Assembly: GCA_963750295.1 (NCBI GenBank)
Contig: CAVVPY010000001.1
Location: forward strand, 992,001 to 1,056,000
Reading direction: 5' to 3'
Origin: CAVVPY01 sp963750295
GTDB lineage: Bacteria > Actinomycetota > Actinomycetes > Mycobacteriales > Jatrophihabitantaceae
Length of the DNA stretch: 64,000 nucleotides
The translations under genes and the position numbers were made by a program. Below, piece by piece: positions 44,196-52,491 of this stretch. The notes beneath the pieces are model-generated. The model was not told where the DNA came from. It searched no databases and saw only the letters and a program-made list of their open reading frames with translations. The stretch's first letter is position 1. Every line of letters starts with the position of its first letter.

Positions 44196-45149
44196 TCAGG
44201 CCTGCGGGTCGAGGATCAGCTTGCCGGTCGAACTGCGGTCGAGCAGCGCGCGGTGCGCGTCGGCTGCCGCAGCCAGCGGGTAGCTCGCGCCGACCACCGG
44301 GCGCAGCTCACCGGCGCCGAGGAGCTCCAGCAGGTCCAGGACCGCGGTGGCGAACAGGTTCGGCTTCTGGATGACGTGCACCAGCCAGAAACCGATGACC
44401 GCCTGGCTGCGCGCCATCAGCTGCCGCGGGTCGACCGGTGTCGGCGCCGTGCGGGACGCCATGCCGAAGGTGGCCAGCCGGCCGAGGGGGGCGAGCGCGG
44501 CCAGGCTCTGGTCGAACACGCTGCCGCCGGTCATCTCCAGCACCACGTCCACGCGCTCGCCGCCGTTGGCCTCGCGCAGCGCGGCTGTCAGGTCGTCGCT
44601 CGTCGAATCCACCGCGACGTCGGCACCGAGGTCGAGGGTGAGCTGCCGCTTGTCCGCACTGGACGCGGTGGCGATGACCCGCCCGGCACCCCAGCGCTTG
44701 GCCAGCTGGATCGCGAGCGTCCCCACGCCGCCGGCGCCTGCGTGCACCACTACCGACTCGCCACGTTGTAGATGCGTGCTGGTGCGCAGCAGGTGCCACG
44801 CGGTCGCGCCTTGGACGAGGGTGGTCAGAGCCTGGCCGTCGTCGACCCCGTCCGGCACCGGGAACAGCAGCCGCGGGTCGGCTGCGATCCGTTCGGCGTA
44901 CCCGCCGCCGGCGAGCAGGCCGACCAACCGCTGCCCGTCCGCCTTGCGGACGACGATCTCACCGCCGGGGATCATCGGCAGTGACTGCTTGGCGAGGTAG
45001 GAGTCCTCGGTCTGGTGGGTGTCGGCGTAGTTCACGCCGGCGGCGATGACGTCGAAGACCTGTTCGCCGTCGCGGGGCGTGGGATCGGGCAGCTCGCGCA
45101 GGACGAGGGTCTCGGGTCCGCCGAACTCGGTGATCTGGATGGCGCGCAC
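44196..45149 (-). CDS. NADPH:quinone oxidoreductase-type MDR dehydrogenase
   Basis: 317 residues of the medium-chain dehydrogenase/reductase family. The nucleotide-binding block is HAGAGGVGTLAIQLAKRWGA. There are no structural-zinc cysteines, as in quinone oxidoreductase (QOR/crotonyl-CoA reductase-like) members. IQITEFGGPETLVLRELP is the usual N-terminus. It probably reduces quinones or other conjugated carbonyls with NADPH. GTG start after TAGCGT (7 bases). Divergent from fabG1 with 45 bases between. Confidence 0.9.
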   Translation of the reverse strand: MRAIQITEFGGPETLVLRELPDPTPRDGEQVFDVIAAGVNYADTHQTEDSYLAKQSLPMIPGGEIVVRKADGQRLVGLLAGGGYAERIAADPRLLFPVPDGVDDGQALTTLVQGATAWHLLRTSTHLQRGESVVVHAGAGGVGTLAIQLAKRWGAGRVIATASSADKRQLTLDLGADVAVDSTSDDLTAALREANGGERVDVVLEMTGGSVFDQSLAALAPLGRLATFGMASRTAPTPVDPRQLMARSQAVIGFWLVHVIQKPNLFATAVLDLLELLGAGELRPVVGASYPLAAAADAHRALLDRSSTGKLILDPQA

Positions 45150-45156
45150 ATCCGCG

Positions 45157-45162
45157 ACGCTA
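45157..45162 (-). promoter_or_regulatory. Candidate -10 box of the quinone oxidoreductase gene
   Basis: TAGCGT on the minus strand ends 7 bases before the GTG start. Confidence 0.4.
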
Positions 45163-45181
45163 CCGCGTGGTGGACATCAGC

Positions 45182-45187
45182 TAGCTT
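45182..45187 (+). promoter_or_regulatory. Candidate -10 box of the fabG1-inhA-hemH operon
   Basis: TAGCTT ends 7 bases before the GTG of fabG1. Confidence 0.5.
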
Positions 45188-45194
45188 GGTCGAC

Positions 45195-45920
45195 GTGGGT
45201 GCGCCAGACGTAGCGAGTGGCAGGACCGTCTTGGTCACGGGCGGCAATCGCGGGATCGGCCTCGCGATCGCGCGGGCGTTCGCGGCGAACGGTGACCGGG
45301 TCGCGGTGACACACCGGGGCAGCGGCGCCCCCGACGGCCTGTACGGCGTCACCTGCGACGTCACCTCCGGCGAGCAGGTGGACGCCGCGTTCAGCGCCGT
45401 CGAGGCGGAGTTCGGGCCGGTCGAGGTGCTGGTCTCCAACGCCGGGATGACCGACGACACGCTGCTGCTGCGGATGAGCGAGGAGTCGTTCCAGAGCGTC
45501 ATCGACGCCAACCTCACCGGGGCCTACCGGGTCGCCAAGCGCGCGGCACAGGGGATGCTCCGCCGGCGACGGGGCCGGATGATCTTCGTGTCCTCGGTCG
45601 TCGCCTTCGCCGGCTCGCCCGGCCAGGCCAACTACGCGGCGAGCAAGGCCGGGCTGGTGGGCCTGGCGCGTGCGATCGTCCGTGAGCTCGGCAGCCGCTC
45701 GATCACGGCGAACGTGATCGCTCCCGGATTCATCGACACCGACATGACCGCGGCCCTGGCCGATGCCCGCAAGGACGAGGTGCTCGCGAACATCCCGCTC
45801 AAGCGTTACGGCACGGCGGACGAGGTGGCCGGCGCCGCGCTCTACCTCGCGTCCGACGCAGCGGCGTACGTGTCCGGCGTCGTGCTGCCGATCGACGGCG
45901 GCCTCGGTATGGGGATCTGA
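45195..45920 (+). CDS. fabG: 3-oxoacyl-ACP reductase FabG1 (MabA-like)
   Basis: 241 residues; NADPH-dependent reduction of 3-oxoacyl-ACP in type II fatty-acid synthesis. SDR features: cofactor loop TGGNRGIG (15-22), catalytic N106, S134, Y147 and K151 (SPGQANYAASKAGL), and the C-terminal GVVLPIDGGLGMG. It heads the fabG1-inhA-hemH operon that is conserved as Rv1483-Rv1485. The GTG start is fixed by a -10-like TAGCTT 7 bases earlier; the longer frame runs into the divergent gene. Confidence 0.95.
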   Translation: MGAPDVASGRTVLVTGGNRGIGLAIARAFAANGDRVAVTHRGSGAPDGLYGVTCDVTSGEQVDAAFSAVEAEFGPVEVLVSNAGMTDDTLLLRMSEESFQSVIDANLTGAYRVAKRAAQGMLRRRRGRMIFVSSVVAFAGSPGQANYAASKAGLVGLARAIVRELGSRSITANVIAPGFIDTDMTAALADARKDEVLANIPLKRYGTADEVAGAALYLASDAAAYVSGVVLPIDGGLGMGI

Positions 45921-45929
45921 GGAGGTCCG

Positions 45930-46697
45930 ATGGGACTGCTCGACGGCAAGCGACTGCTCATCACCGGCGTCATCACGGACGCATCGATCGCGTTCACCGT
46001 CGCGCGACTGGCTCAGCAAGAGGGTGCGCAGGTCGTCCTCACCGGCTTCGGCCGGATGTCACTGGTGGAACGGGTCGCCCGCAAGCTGCCTGAGCCGCCA
46101 CCGGTCGTCGAGCTGGACGTCGCCGATCCGGGGCAGCTCGAGACCCTGGCCGACCGCGTCCGTGAGCACGTGGACGGCGTCGACGGCGTCCTGCATGCGA
46201 TCGGCTTCGCGCCGCCGTCCTGTCTCGGTGGCGGATTCCTCGATGCGCCGTGGGAGGACGTGGCGACGGCGATGCAGGTGTCGGCGTTCTCGCTGAAGTC
46301 GCTGGCGATCGCGACCCTGCCCTTGTTCGGCGAGAACGGGGGATCGATCGTCGGGCTCGACTTCGACGCGCGCGTGGCTTGGCCGGCCTACGACTGGATG
46401 GGTGTGGCGAAGGCTGCGCTGGAATCGACCACCCGCTACCTCGCGCGTGAACTCGGTCCGCGGCGGATCCGCGTCAACCTGATCGCGGCAGGCCCGATCC
46501 GGACGATGGCGGCGAAGAGCATCCCCGGGTTCGCCATGTTCGAAGAGGCATGGGACGGCCGGGCGCCGCTCGGGTGGGACAACAGCGATGCCACCGCGGT
46601 GGCGAAGAGCACGCTCGCGCTGCTGTCGGACTGGTTCCCCGCGACGACCGGCGAGATGGTGCACGTGGACGGCGGATTCCACGCGATGGGCGTCTAG
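45930..46697 (+). CDS. inhA: Enoyl-ACP reductase InhA/FabI type
   Basis: 255 residues; NADH-dependent reduction of the enoyl-ACP double bond, completing the FAS-II cycle. GKRLLITGVITDASIAFTVA is the InhA-like cofactor block; the catalytic pair is Y154 and K161 (YDWMGVAK), with the same spacing as Y158/K165 of M. tuberculosis InhA. The residue matching InhA Ser94 is alanine (A90 in LHAIGFAPP). GAGGTCC ribosome site. Starts 9 bases after fabG1 and abuts hemH. Confidence 0.95.
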   Translation: MGLLDGKRLLITGVITDASIAFTVARLAQQEGAQVVLTGFGRMSLVERVARKLPEPPPVVELDVADPGQLETLADRVREHVDGVDGVLHAIGFAPPSCLGGGFLDAPWEDVATAMQVSAFSLKSLAIATLPLFGENGGSIVGLDFDARVAWPAYDWMGVAKAALESTTRYLARELGPRRIRVNLIAAGPIRTMAAKSIPGFAMFEEAWDGRAPLGWDNSDATAVAKSTLALLSDWFPATTGEMVHVDGGFHAMGV

Positions 46698-47735
46698 GTG
46701 GCGTCGTACGACGCGTTGCTCGTGCTCTCGTTCGGCGGGCCGGAAGGCCCCGACGACGTCATGCCGTTCCTGCGCAATGTCACTCGCGGGCGCGGCATTC
46801 CCGACGATCGGCTCGACGCCGTGGCCGGGCACTACCTGCACTTCGGCGGCGTCTCGCCCATCAACGCGCAGAACCGCGCGCTGATCGCCGCGGTGGAGCG
46901 GGACTTCGCCGAGCACGGCATCGAGCTGCCGATCTACTTCGGCAACCGCAACTGGAAGCCGTACGCGGCCGAGGCCGTGCGCCGGATGCGCGATGACCAC
47001 GTCCAGCGCGCGCTCGTGTTCGCCACCAGCGCGACCGGGTCGTACTCGGGATGCCGCCAGTACCGCGACGACCTCGTTCAGGCGCGGACGGTCGCCGGTG
47101 ACGGTGCGCCGGACCTGGTCAAGCTGCGGCACTACTTCGACCACCCAGGCTTCGTCGCCGCGAACGTGGCCGGCGTGCGCGCCGCGCTCGACAGCCTGCC
47201 GGCCGACGTGCGCGACGAGGCGCGGCTGGTGTTCACCGCCCACTCGATCCCGGTGGCGATGAACGACACGTCCGGGCCGTCGGCCGACGGGCTGTACGCA
47301 CGCGAGCATCACGAGACGGCGCGGCTGGTCGCCGAACTGGTGCGCGGACCGGGGACCGGCGTCGATTTGGTCTGGCAGTCCCGTTCAGGGCCGCCGGAGG
47401 TGCCGTGGCTCGAGCCGGACATCAACGAGCACCTCGAAGGACTGGCCGTGCGAGGCGTGCGCGCCGTCGTCGTATGCCCCACCGGTTTCGTGTCCGATCA
47501 CCTCGAGGTGCTCTGGGACCTCGACACCGAGGCCCGCGCGACCGCGGCGCGGCTCGGGATCGCGTTCGCGCGCGCGGCCACCGCGGGCACCCATCCAGGA
47601 TTCGTCACGATGGTGCGTGAACTGGTCGAGGAACAGCTGCACGGCGCCCCGGCGGCGTCGATCGGCTCGCTCGGACTGTGCGGGATCGACTGCCCCGTCG
47701 GCTGCTGCCCGCAGCCGGCCCGTCGCGCTGGATGA
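46698..47735 (+). CDS. hemH: Ferrochelatase
   Basis: 345 residues; inserts iron into a porphyrin. In actinobacteria this enzyme normally uses coproporphyrin III (CpfC), making coproheme for ChdC; the substrate is inferred from phylum. The metal-site histidine lies in FTAHSIPVAM and the acidic partner in the PEVPWLEPDI region. C119 (YSGCRQY) and the C-terminal C328, C332, C336 and C337 (LCGIDCPVGCCP) are candidate ligands of a [2Fe-2S] cluster, as described for the mycobacterial enzyme. The GTG start follows the inhA TAG directly. Overlaps the next gene by ATGA. Confidence 0.95.
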   Translation: MASYDALLVLSFGGPEGPDDVMPFLRNVTRGRGIPDDRLDAVAGHYLHFGGVSPINAQNRALIAAVERDFAEHGIELPIYFGNRNWKPYAAEAVRRMRDDHVQRALVFATSATGSYSGCRQYRDDLVQARTVAGDGAPDLVKLRHYFDHPGFVAANVAGVRAALDSLPADVRDEARLVFTAHSIPVAMNDTSGPSADGLYAREHHETARLVAELVRGPGTGVDLVWQSRSGPPEVPWLEPDINEHLEGLAVRGVRAVVVCPTGFVSDHLEVLWDLDTEARATAARLGIAFARAATAGTHPGFVTMVRELVEEQLHGAPAASIGSLGLCGIDCPVGCCPQPARRAG

Positions 47736-48544
47736 GCTTCCCGGACGGGCCGGAAACCGAGCTGCCGGCGGGTGACGTCACGGTCGGCGTGGTCCGCATC
47801 GGCGACACCGTCCGCCGCCCGCGGCAGCCGACGAGCGACGCCGTCGCGGCATACCTGACGCACCTCGAGCAGGCCGGCTTCGACCGTGCGCCGCGGTATC
47901 TCGGCATCGATTCGCAGGGCCGCGAGGTGCTGTCCTTCCTCGCCGGCGACGTCCCGGGTGACCCCGTCGAGGCGTGGGCCGCGGCCGATGACGTCCTGGC
48001 CGGTGTCGGTCGGCTGGCCCGGCTGCTGCACGACGCGAGCGCCGGCTACCGGCCGGCCACGCCACTCCAGGACCGCGCCCCGGGCCGGCCCGCGCCCGCC
48101 TTCCCGCCCGGCGAGGCGGTGCTGGTCGCCCAGCGTGACATCACCCCGCAGAACACGGTCTTCCGGGACGGGGCGGCGTGGGGCCTGATCGACTTCGACC
48201 TGTCCGACTGGACCACGCGCTCGCTGGATCTGGCCAACACCGCCTCGCACTGGGTGCCGCTGCGCGATCCGGTCGACCGGGCGCCGGTGTACGAGGGCAT
48301 CGACGTCGGGCGGCGGCTGCGCCTGCTGCTCGACGGGTACGGACGCGACGCGGTCACGGCGATGCAGTTGCTGGCGGCGATCGAGCTACGGGCCCGCGAC
48401 AGCTATGCGGCGATGGAGTGGAACGCCGAGCATCTCGGCGGCGGGTGGCGGCGGATGTGGAACGAGGGCGTGGGCGAGGTCATCCTGCGGCGGGTCGCCT
48501 GGCTCGAATCGGTGTCCGAGGAGCTGGCCGAAGCGCTCGGCTGA
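47732..48544 (+). CDS. Aminoglycoside phosphotransferase (APH)-fold protein
   Basis: 270 residues. Kinase-like APH fold: the phosphate-transfer region is LVAQRDITPQNTVF (catalytic Asp and the downstream Asn), and the metal site is WGLIDFDLSDW. The His that usually precedes the catalytic Asp (HGD) is replaced by QRD. Proteins of this fold phosphorylate small molecules; APH names do not imply antibiotic resistance. Coupled to hemH by ATGA, so a housekeeping or metabolite-kinase role is as likely. Confidence 0.85.
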   Translation: MSFPDGPETELPAGDVTVGVVRIGDTVRRPRQPTSDAVAAYLTHLEQAGFDRAPRYLGIDSQGREVLSFLAGDVPGDPVEAWAAADDVLAGVGRLARLLHDASAGYRPATPLQDRAPGRPAPAFPPGEAVLVAQRDITPQNTVFRDGAAWGLIDFDLSDWTTRSLDLANTASHWVPLRDPVDRAPVYEGIDVGRRLRLLLDGYGRDAVTAMQLLAAIELRARDSYAAMEWNAEHLGGGWRRMWNEGVGEVILRRVAWLESVSEELAEALG

Positions 48545-48597
48545 CCGGCCCGCCGGCGCGGGTGCTGCTCGAACCCCGCGGTGCTGCCGATCAGGGC

Positions 48598-48603
48598 TAG
48601 GGT
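48598..48603 (+). promoter_or_regulatory. Candidate -10 box of the 95-residue membrane protein gene
   Basis: TAGGGT ends 6 bases before the ATG. Confidence 0.4.
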
Positions 48604-48609
48604 CGCGAA

Positions 48610-48897
48610 ATGCGCATCTTTCCCCTCCTCGCCGCCGGGGCCGGTCTCGGTGCGGGTGTCGCCGTGACCAGGAACGCCCACGCAAAGCCGCTCTCGCCGT
48701 GGTGGGACGCCCGGGTCGGCACCTCCGGCCTGCGGCGATCCGATCTGCCGGTCGGCGGGGCCTTCGCCGCGCTGGTCGCCGCGCGCCAGCTGATGAAGGG
48801 TCGGCGTCGGCTGGCCGCCGTCGCCCTCGGCCTGGCCGTGGGCAGCGCCGCCGGCGCCGTCGGAACGGGACTGATGGACCCGCTCCCGCCCGTGTGA
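48610..48897 (+). CDS. Small hypothetical membrane protein
   Basis: 95 residues, not recognised. An N-terminal hydrophobic segment (FPLLAAGAGLGAGVAV), a polar middle (KPLSPWWDARVG), and two weaker hydrophobic stretches (GGAFAALVAARQL; LAAVALGLAVGSAAGAVGTGL). A -10-like TAGGGT 6 bases before the ATG supports expression as a leaderless mRNA. It sits alone between the APH-fold gene and the phosphodiesterase gene. Confidence 0.6.
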   Translation: MRIFPLLAAGAGLGAGVAVTRNAHAKPLSPWWDARVGTSGLRRSDLPVGGAFAALVAARQLMKGRRRLAAVALGLAVGSAAGAVGTGLMDPLPPV

Positions 48898-48968
48898 TCC
48901 CGTCCTGACCCCGAGCGGTCCTGCGTAGGCTCGACCGTGGACGCAGACGACCAGGCGAGGGGCCGGTG

Positions 48969-51122
48969 ATGATCAGCCGATCCACACGTCGACGCCTGGC
49001 GATCGCCGTGGGGCTGGTCCGCACCTGGCGGCCGACCGGAGCACGGCTGGTCGGCCTGCTGCGCGCCACGATCACGAACTTCATCGCCCTCGGCGTCACG
49101 CTGTTCGTGTTGCCGGGACGACAGTCCTCGGGCCCCGGCGCGGTGCTGCTGCTCGTCGTCACCGTCGCGGCCGTCGGCGTGCTGTTGCGGCCGGTACTGC
49201 TCGGGCTGACCGCATTGCTCGGGTCGTTCGGACTGCTGCTCGTGGGATTCCTCGCCCAGGCCGTCGTCCTGGCCGTGGCGATCAGCCTCGCGCCCGACGT
49301 CCACGTCGAACGGTTCACGACGATCGTCGGTGCGGCCTGGCTCGCCGCGACCATCGCGGCGGTCGTCAACTGGCTGCTCGACGCCGGGAGCCAGGACGTC
49401 TACCTCGCGCATGTGATGGGTCGGGTCATCCGCATCACCCATCGCCGCCGGCTCGGTGGGACGTCGCTGACCGGCGAGCCGGGACTGCTGATCGTGCAAC
49501 TGGACGGTGTCGGGCAAGCGCTCATGCGGCAGGCGATCGTCGCCGGTGCGGTGCCGACGATGTCCCGCTGGTTGCGCGAGGGCACTCATCGCGAGTACCG
49601 GTGGCACACGGGACTGCCGGCCACGACGCCCGCCGGCCAGGCGGTACTGCTGCACGGCGATACGACGCGCGTTCCCTGCTTTCGCTGGTACGACAAGTCG
49701 GCGGGACGCGTGGTGGTCGCGAACCGACCGAGCGACGCCGCTGCCATCGAGGCGGAGCTGTCCGACGGGCGCGGGCTGCTCGCCGATGACGGGGTGAGCA
49801 TCTCGAACCTGCTGTCCGGGGACGCGCCGACTCGGCTGCTGACGATGAGTGACGCCCACCTGCCCTCCCGCACGACCCGTGGCGTCGCCACGTTCGCCAC
49901 GACCTCGCTCGGCTTCGTCCGCACGCTCGTCGTGTTCGCCGGCCAGGTGCTGGTGGAGCTGTACCAGGGCCGGCGGCAGCGTCGGCGTGACGTCCATCCC
50001 CGCGTCGACCGCGGCCGGGTGTTCGCGCTGCTGCGCGCGGTGACCGCAGCGCTGCTGCACGATTTGAACGTCGCGCTGGTCGCCGAGCAGATGGCGCGGG
50101 GTGCACCGGTCATCTTCGTCGACTTCCTCGACTTCGACGAGCTCGCGCATCACGCGGGACCGAGTCGCCCCGAGTCGATGCGGACGCTGGACGGGCTGGA
50201 CCGCGTCCTCGGCTTCTTCGCCGAGGTGGCCGCCGAGACCCACCGGCGCTACGAGATCGTGGTCCTGTCCGACCACGGCCAGGCGCAGGGTGAGCCGTTC
50301 GCCCAGCTCACCGGCCGCACGCTGGACGAAGTGGTCGCCGCCCTCGCCTCCGAAGCGCCGGCCAACCCGAACACCGAGCCGGTCGAGCAGTGGGGACCGG
50401 CCAACCTGCTGCTGACCGGCGCAGCGCGGTCGCGGGCACGCGCCCTGGCCCGGCTGGCCCGGCACCGGGCCGTCGCGGGCGAGGGGGAGGGGGAGCCGAC
50501 GGTCACGCTGGGTCATGACCAGGCCCGGGTCCCGGAGGCGCCGGTCGTGATGTCGGCCGGCAGCCTTGCCCATGTCTACCTCCCGGACCTACCCGGACGT
50601 GCCGACCACGACCGGGTCGAGGCTCGGCACCCGGGGTTGATCGGCGGGCTCGCCTCGCAGCGCGGGATCGGCGCGGTGCTGGTCCACTCGCCCGCCGGTG
50701 TGCCGGTGGTGCTCGGCGGCGCGGGGTGGCGCGAGCTCGGTCCTGACGGTGCTGCCGCGGGCGAGGGCGTCGACCCGCTCGCGGCATTCGGTCCGGACGC
50801 GGCGCGCGATCTGCTCGACCTCGATGCGCGCGACGACGTCGGCGACATCGTGGTGCTGGGCCGCTTCGATCCCGACACCGGTGAGGTCGCGGCATTCGAG
50901 GAACTCGTCGGCTCGCACGGCGGACTGGGTGGCGACCAGACCGCGGCCATCCTGCTGGTGCCGGACAGCTGGCCCAGGCTGCGCCCGTCGCGCACGTTCA
51001 GCGACGGCCGCTCGCTGAGCGGCCTGGACGTGCACGAGGCCCTGCTGGCCAGGCTGCGTGAGCTGGGACTTCGCCCCGGCGACGTTCGGGTCGAGGCCGA
51101 GCGCGTGGATGTGCCGAGGTGA
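48969..51122 (+). CDS. Holin-like membrane domain fused to a phosphodiesterase
   Basis: 717 residues. The first roughly 130 residues carry four hydrophobic helices of the phage_holin_4_2 family (ITNFIALGVTLFVL, AVLLLVVTVAAVGVLL and others). The rest is an alkaline-phosphatase-superfamily domain: D179 in IVQLDG, threonine nucleophile T219/T220 in LPATTPAG, D390 and H394 region in DFDELAHH, and D435/H436 in LSDHGQAQG. It should cleave a phosphodiester or phosphonate at the membrane. The ATG has GAGGGG 6 bases before it; a GTG one codon earlier is less well placed. Coupled to the MBL gene by GTGA. Confidence 0.85.
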   Translation: MISRSTRRRLAIAVGLVRTWRPTGARLVGLLRATITNFIALGVTLFVLPGRQSSGPGAVLLLVVTVAAVGVLLRPVLLGLTALLGSFGLLLVGFLAQAVVLAVAISLAPDVHVERFTTIVGAAWLAATIAAVVNWLLDAGSQDVYLAHVMGRVIRITHRRRLGGTSLTGEPGLLIVQLDGVGQALMRQAIVAGAVPTMSRWLREGTHREYRWHTGLPATTPAGQAVLLHGDTTRVPCFRWYDKSAGRVVVANRPSDAAAIEAELSDGRGLLADDGVSISNLLSGDAPTRLLTMSDAHLPSRTTRGVATFATTSLGFVRTLVVFAGQVLVELYQGRRQRRRDVHPRVDRGRVFALLRAVTAALLHDLNVALVAEQMARGAPVIFVDFLDFDELAHHAGPSRPESMRTLDGLDRVLGFFAEVAAETHRRYEIVVLSDHGQAQGEPFAQLTGRTLDEVVAALASEAPANPNTEPVEQWGPANLLLTGAARSRARALARLARHRAVAGEGEGEPTVTLGHDQARVPEAPVVMSAGSLAHVYLPDLPGRADHDRVEARHPGLIGGLASQRGIGAVLVHSPAGVPVVLGGAGWRELGPDGAAAGEGVDPLAAFGPDAARDLLDLDARDDVGDIVVLGRFDPDTGEVAAFEELVGSHGGLGGDQTAAILLVPDSWPRLRPSRTFSDGRSLSGLDVHEALLARLRELGLRPGDVRVEAERVDVPR

Positions 51123-51910
51123 AGGTGACCTGGTGGGGGCATGCGAGTGCGACAGTGACGATCGGTGGGGTTCGCGTGCTGACCGATCCGGTGCTGACGG
51201 CCCGGGTGGCACACCTGTACCGCCCGGTCGCCCCGACGCCGCCGCGGCTCGCCGCCGAGGCGGAGATCGTGATCGTGTCGCACCTGCATGTCGACCACCT
51301 GCACCTGCCCTCGCTGCGCCGCCTGCCGCGGCGGGCCCGCGTGATCGTGCCCCGGGGGACGGTGGGCCTGCTGCGGCGGCAGGCGCCTGACCTCGCCGCG
51401 CGGGTGGAGGAGGTCGTGCCCGGGGACGCCGTCCGGATAGGCGAGGTGGAGATCTCGGTGAGCGCCGCCAATCACGACGGTCGGCGGCTGCCCGGGTCGC
51501 GCCATCACGGGCCGGCGCTCGGCTTCGTGCTGCGCGCGGGCGGCGAGTCGGTGTGGTTCGCCGGGGACACCGGCCTGTTCGACGAGATGAGCTCGCTCGG
51601 TCCGGTCGACGTCGCGCTGGTCCCGGTCGGCGGATGGGGGCCAACCCTCGGCCGGTACCACCTGCATCCGGAACAGGCGGCCGAGGCGGTCCGGCGGGTA
51701 GGCGCCGAGGACGCCGTCCCGGTCCATTACGGCACGCTCTGGCCGACGGGGCTGAGGCAGCTCGCCCCCGCGACGTTCCGGCACCGGTGCCTCGAACCGG
51801 GTGCCCGCTTCGCCCAGGCGCTGGCGGGGACTGCCCGCGCGCACGTCCTCCTGCCGGGATCCTCGGTCGATCTCGAGGGGCTCAGGGAACCTGGCGTGAG
51901 CCGGCCGTGA
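51119..51910 (+). CDS. MBL-fold metallo-hydrolase (UlaG/NAPE-PLD-like)
   Basis: 263 residues. Metal motif HLHVDHLHL (HxHxDH) near residues 60-66, NHDGRRLPGSRHH, WFAGDTGLFDEM and the final VPVHYGTLWP provide the two-metal site. The overall pattern (short N-terminus TWWGHASATVTIGG) places it in the L-ascorbate lactonase/N-acylphosphatidylethanolamine phospholipase D-like branch. Coupling to the phosphodiesterase upstream and DedA gene downstream suggests lipid or envelope chemistry; the substrate is not known. Confidence 0.88.
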   Translation: MKVTWWGHASATVTIGGVRVLTDPVLTARVAHLYRPVAPTPPRLAAEAEIVIVSHLHVDHLHLPSLRRLPRRARVIVPRGTVGLLRRQAPDLAARVEEVVPGDAVRIGEVEISVSAANHDGRRLPGSRHHGPALGFVLRAGGESVWFAGDTGLFDEMSSLGPVDVALVPVGGWGPTLGRYHLHPEQAAEAVRRVGAEDAVPVHYGTLWPTGLRQLAPATFRHRCLEPGARFAQALAGTARAHVLLPGSSVDLEGLREPGVSRP

Positions 51911-52491
51911 CGTTCGGCGTAGGTCCCCTCGCGGGGATGTTCGGCGTGGTCGCGTTCGGCGCGGTCGTGCCTGTCCTGCCGACCGGCGCAGCCGTGAGTG
52001 TCGCTGCCGTGCTGGCCGCAGACGACAACCCGCTGCTGCTGGTTGTCGTCGTGCTCGTCGGGGCGGCCGGGGCGTACGTCGGCGACATCGTCACCTACGG
52101 CGTGCTGCGCTATGCGGGCGACGCGCTGTCGAGCCGGGTGCCGTGGCTGCGAGCGGACGCCCGTGCCGCGGCCCTGGACCGGTTCGGCGAGGCCATCGCC
52201 GCCCACGAGTTGCGGACGCTGCTGCTGTCGCGCCTTGTGCCGGCCGGCCGCATCCCCGTCCTGCTGGCAGCCGCGATCGGCGGCTACCCGTTGCGCCGGT
52301 ACATGACAGCCGACGTGGCCGCGGTGCTGCTGTGGTCGCTCGTCTACTCGGCGATCGGAATTGCCGGCGGCTCGCTGTTCGCCGAGCCGTGGCAGGGCGT
52401 GGTCGCCGCCATCGCCCTGGTGCTGCTGATCAGTGCCGCCCCGGCGCTGTGGCGCCGCGTGACCGCCTCGCGCCAGCAGCCGGTCACGTAG
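51907..52491 (+). CDS. DedA family membrane protein
   Basis: 194 residues with about five hydrophobic segments. LVLVGAAGAYVGDIVTYGVLRYAG and LLLSRLVPAGRIPVLLAAAIGG match DedA (VTT-domain) proteins, which move undecaprenyl phosphate or phospholipids across the membrane in the known cases. The GTG overlaps the stop of the MBL gene. Shorter than typical DedA (about 200-220). The end overlaps the convergent alpha/beta-hydrolase gene by 8 bases. Confidence 0.85.
   Translation: MTFGVGPLAGMFGVVAFGAVVPVLPTGAAVSVAAVLAADDNPLLLVVVVLVGAAGAYVGDIVTYGVLRYAGDALSSRVPWLRADARAAALDRFGEAIAAHELRTLLLSRLVPAGRIPVLLAAAIGGYPLRRYMTADVAAVLLWSLVYSAIGIAGGSLFAEPWQGVVAAIALVLLISAAPALWRRVTASRQQPVT

Noticed and set aside
47732..48544. 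Antibiotic-resistance aminoglycoside kinase
   Set aside because: The fold is APH-like, but it is coupled to hemH and the HGD motif is QRD; no basis for a resistance claim.
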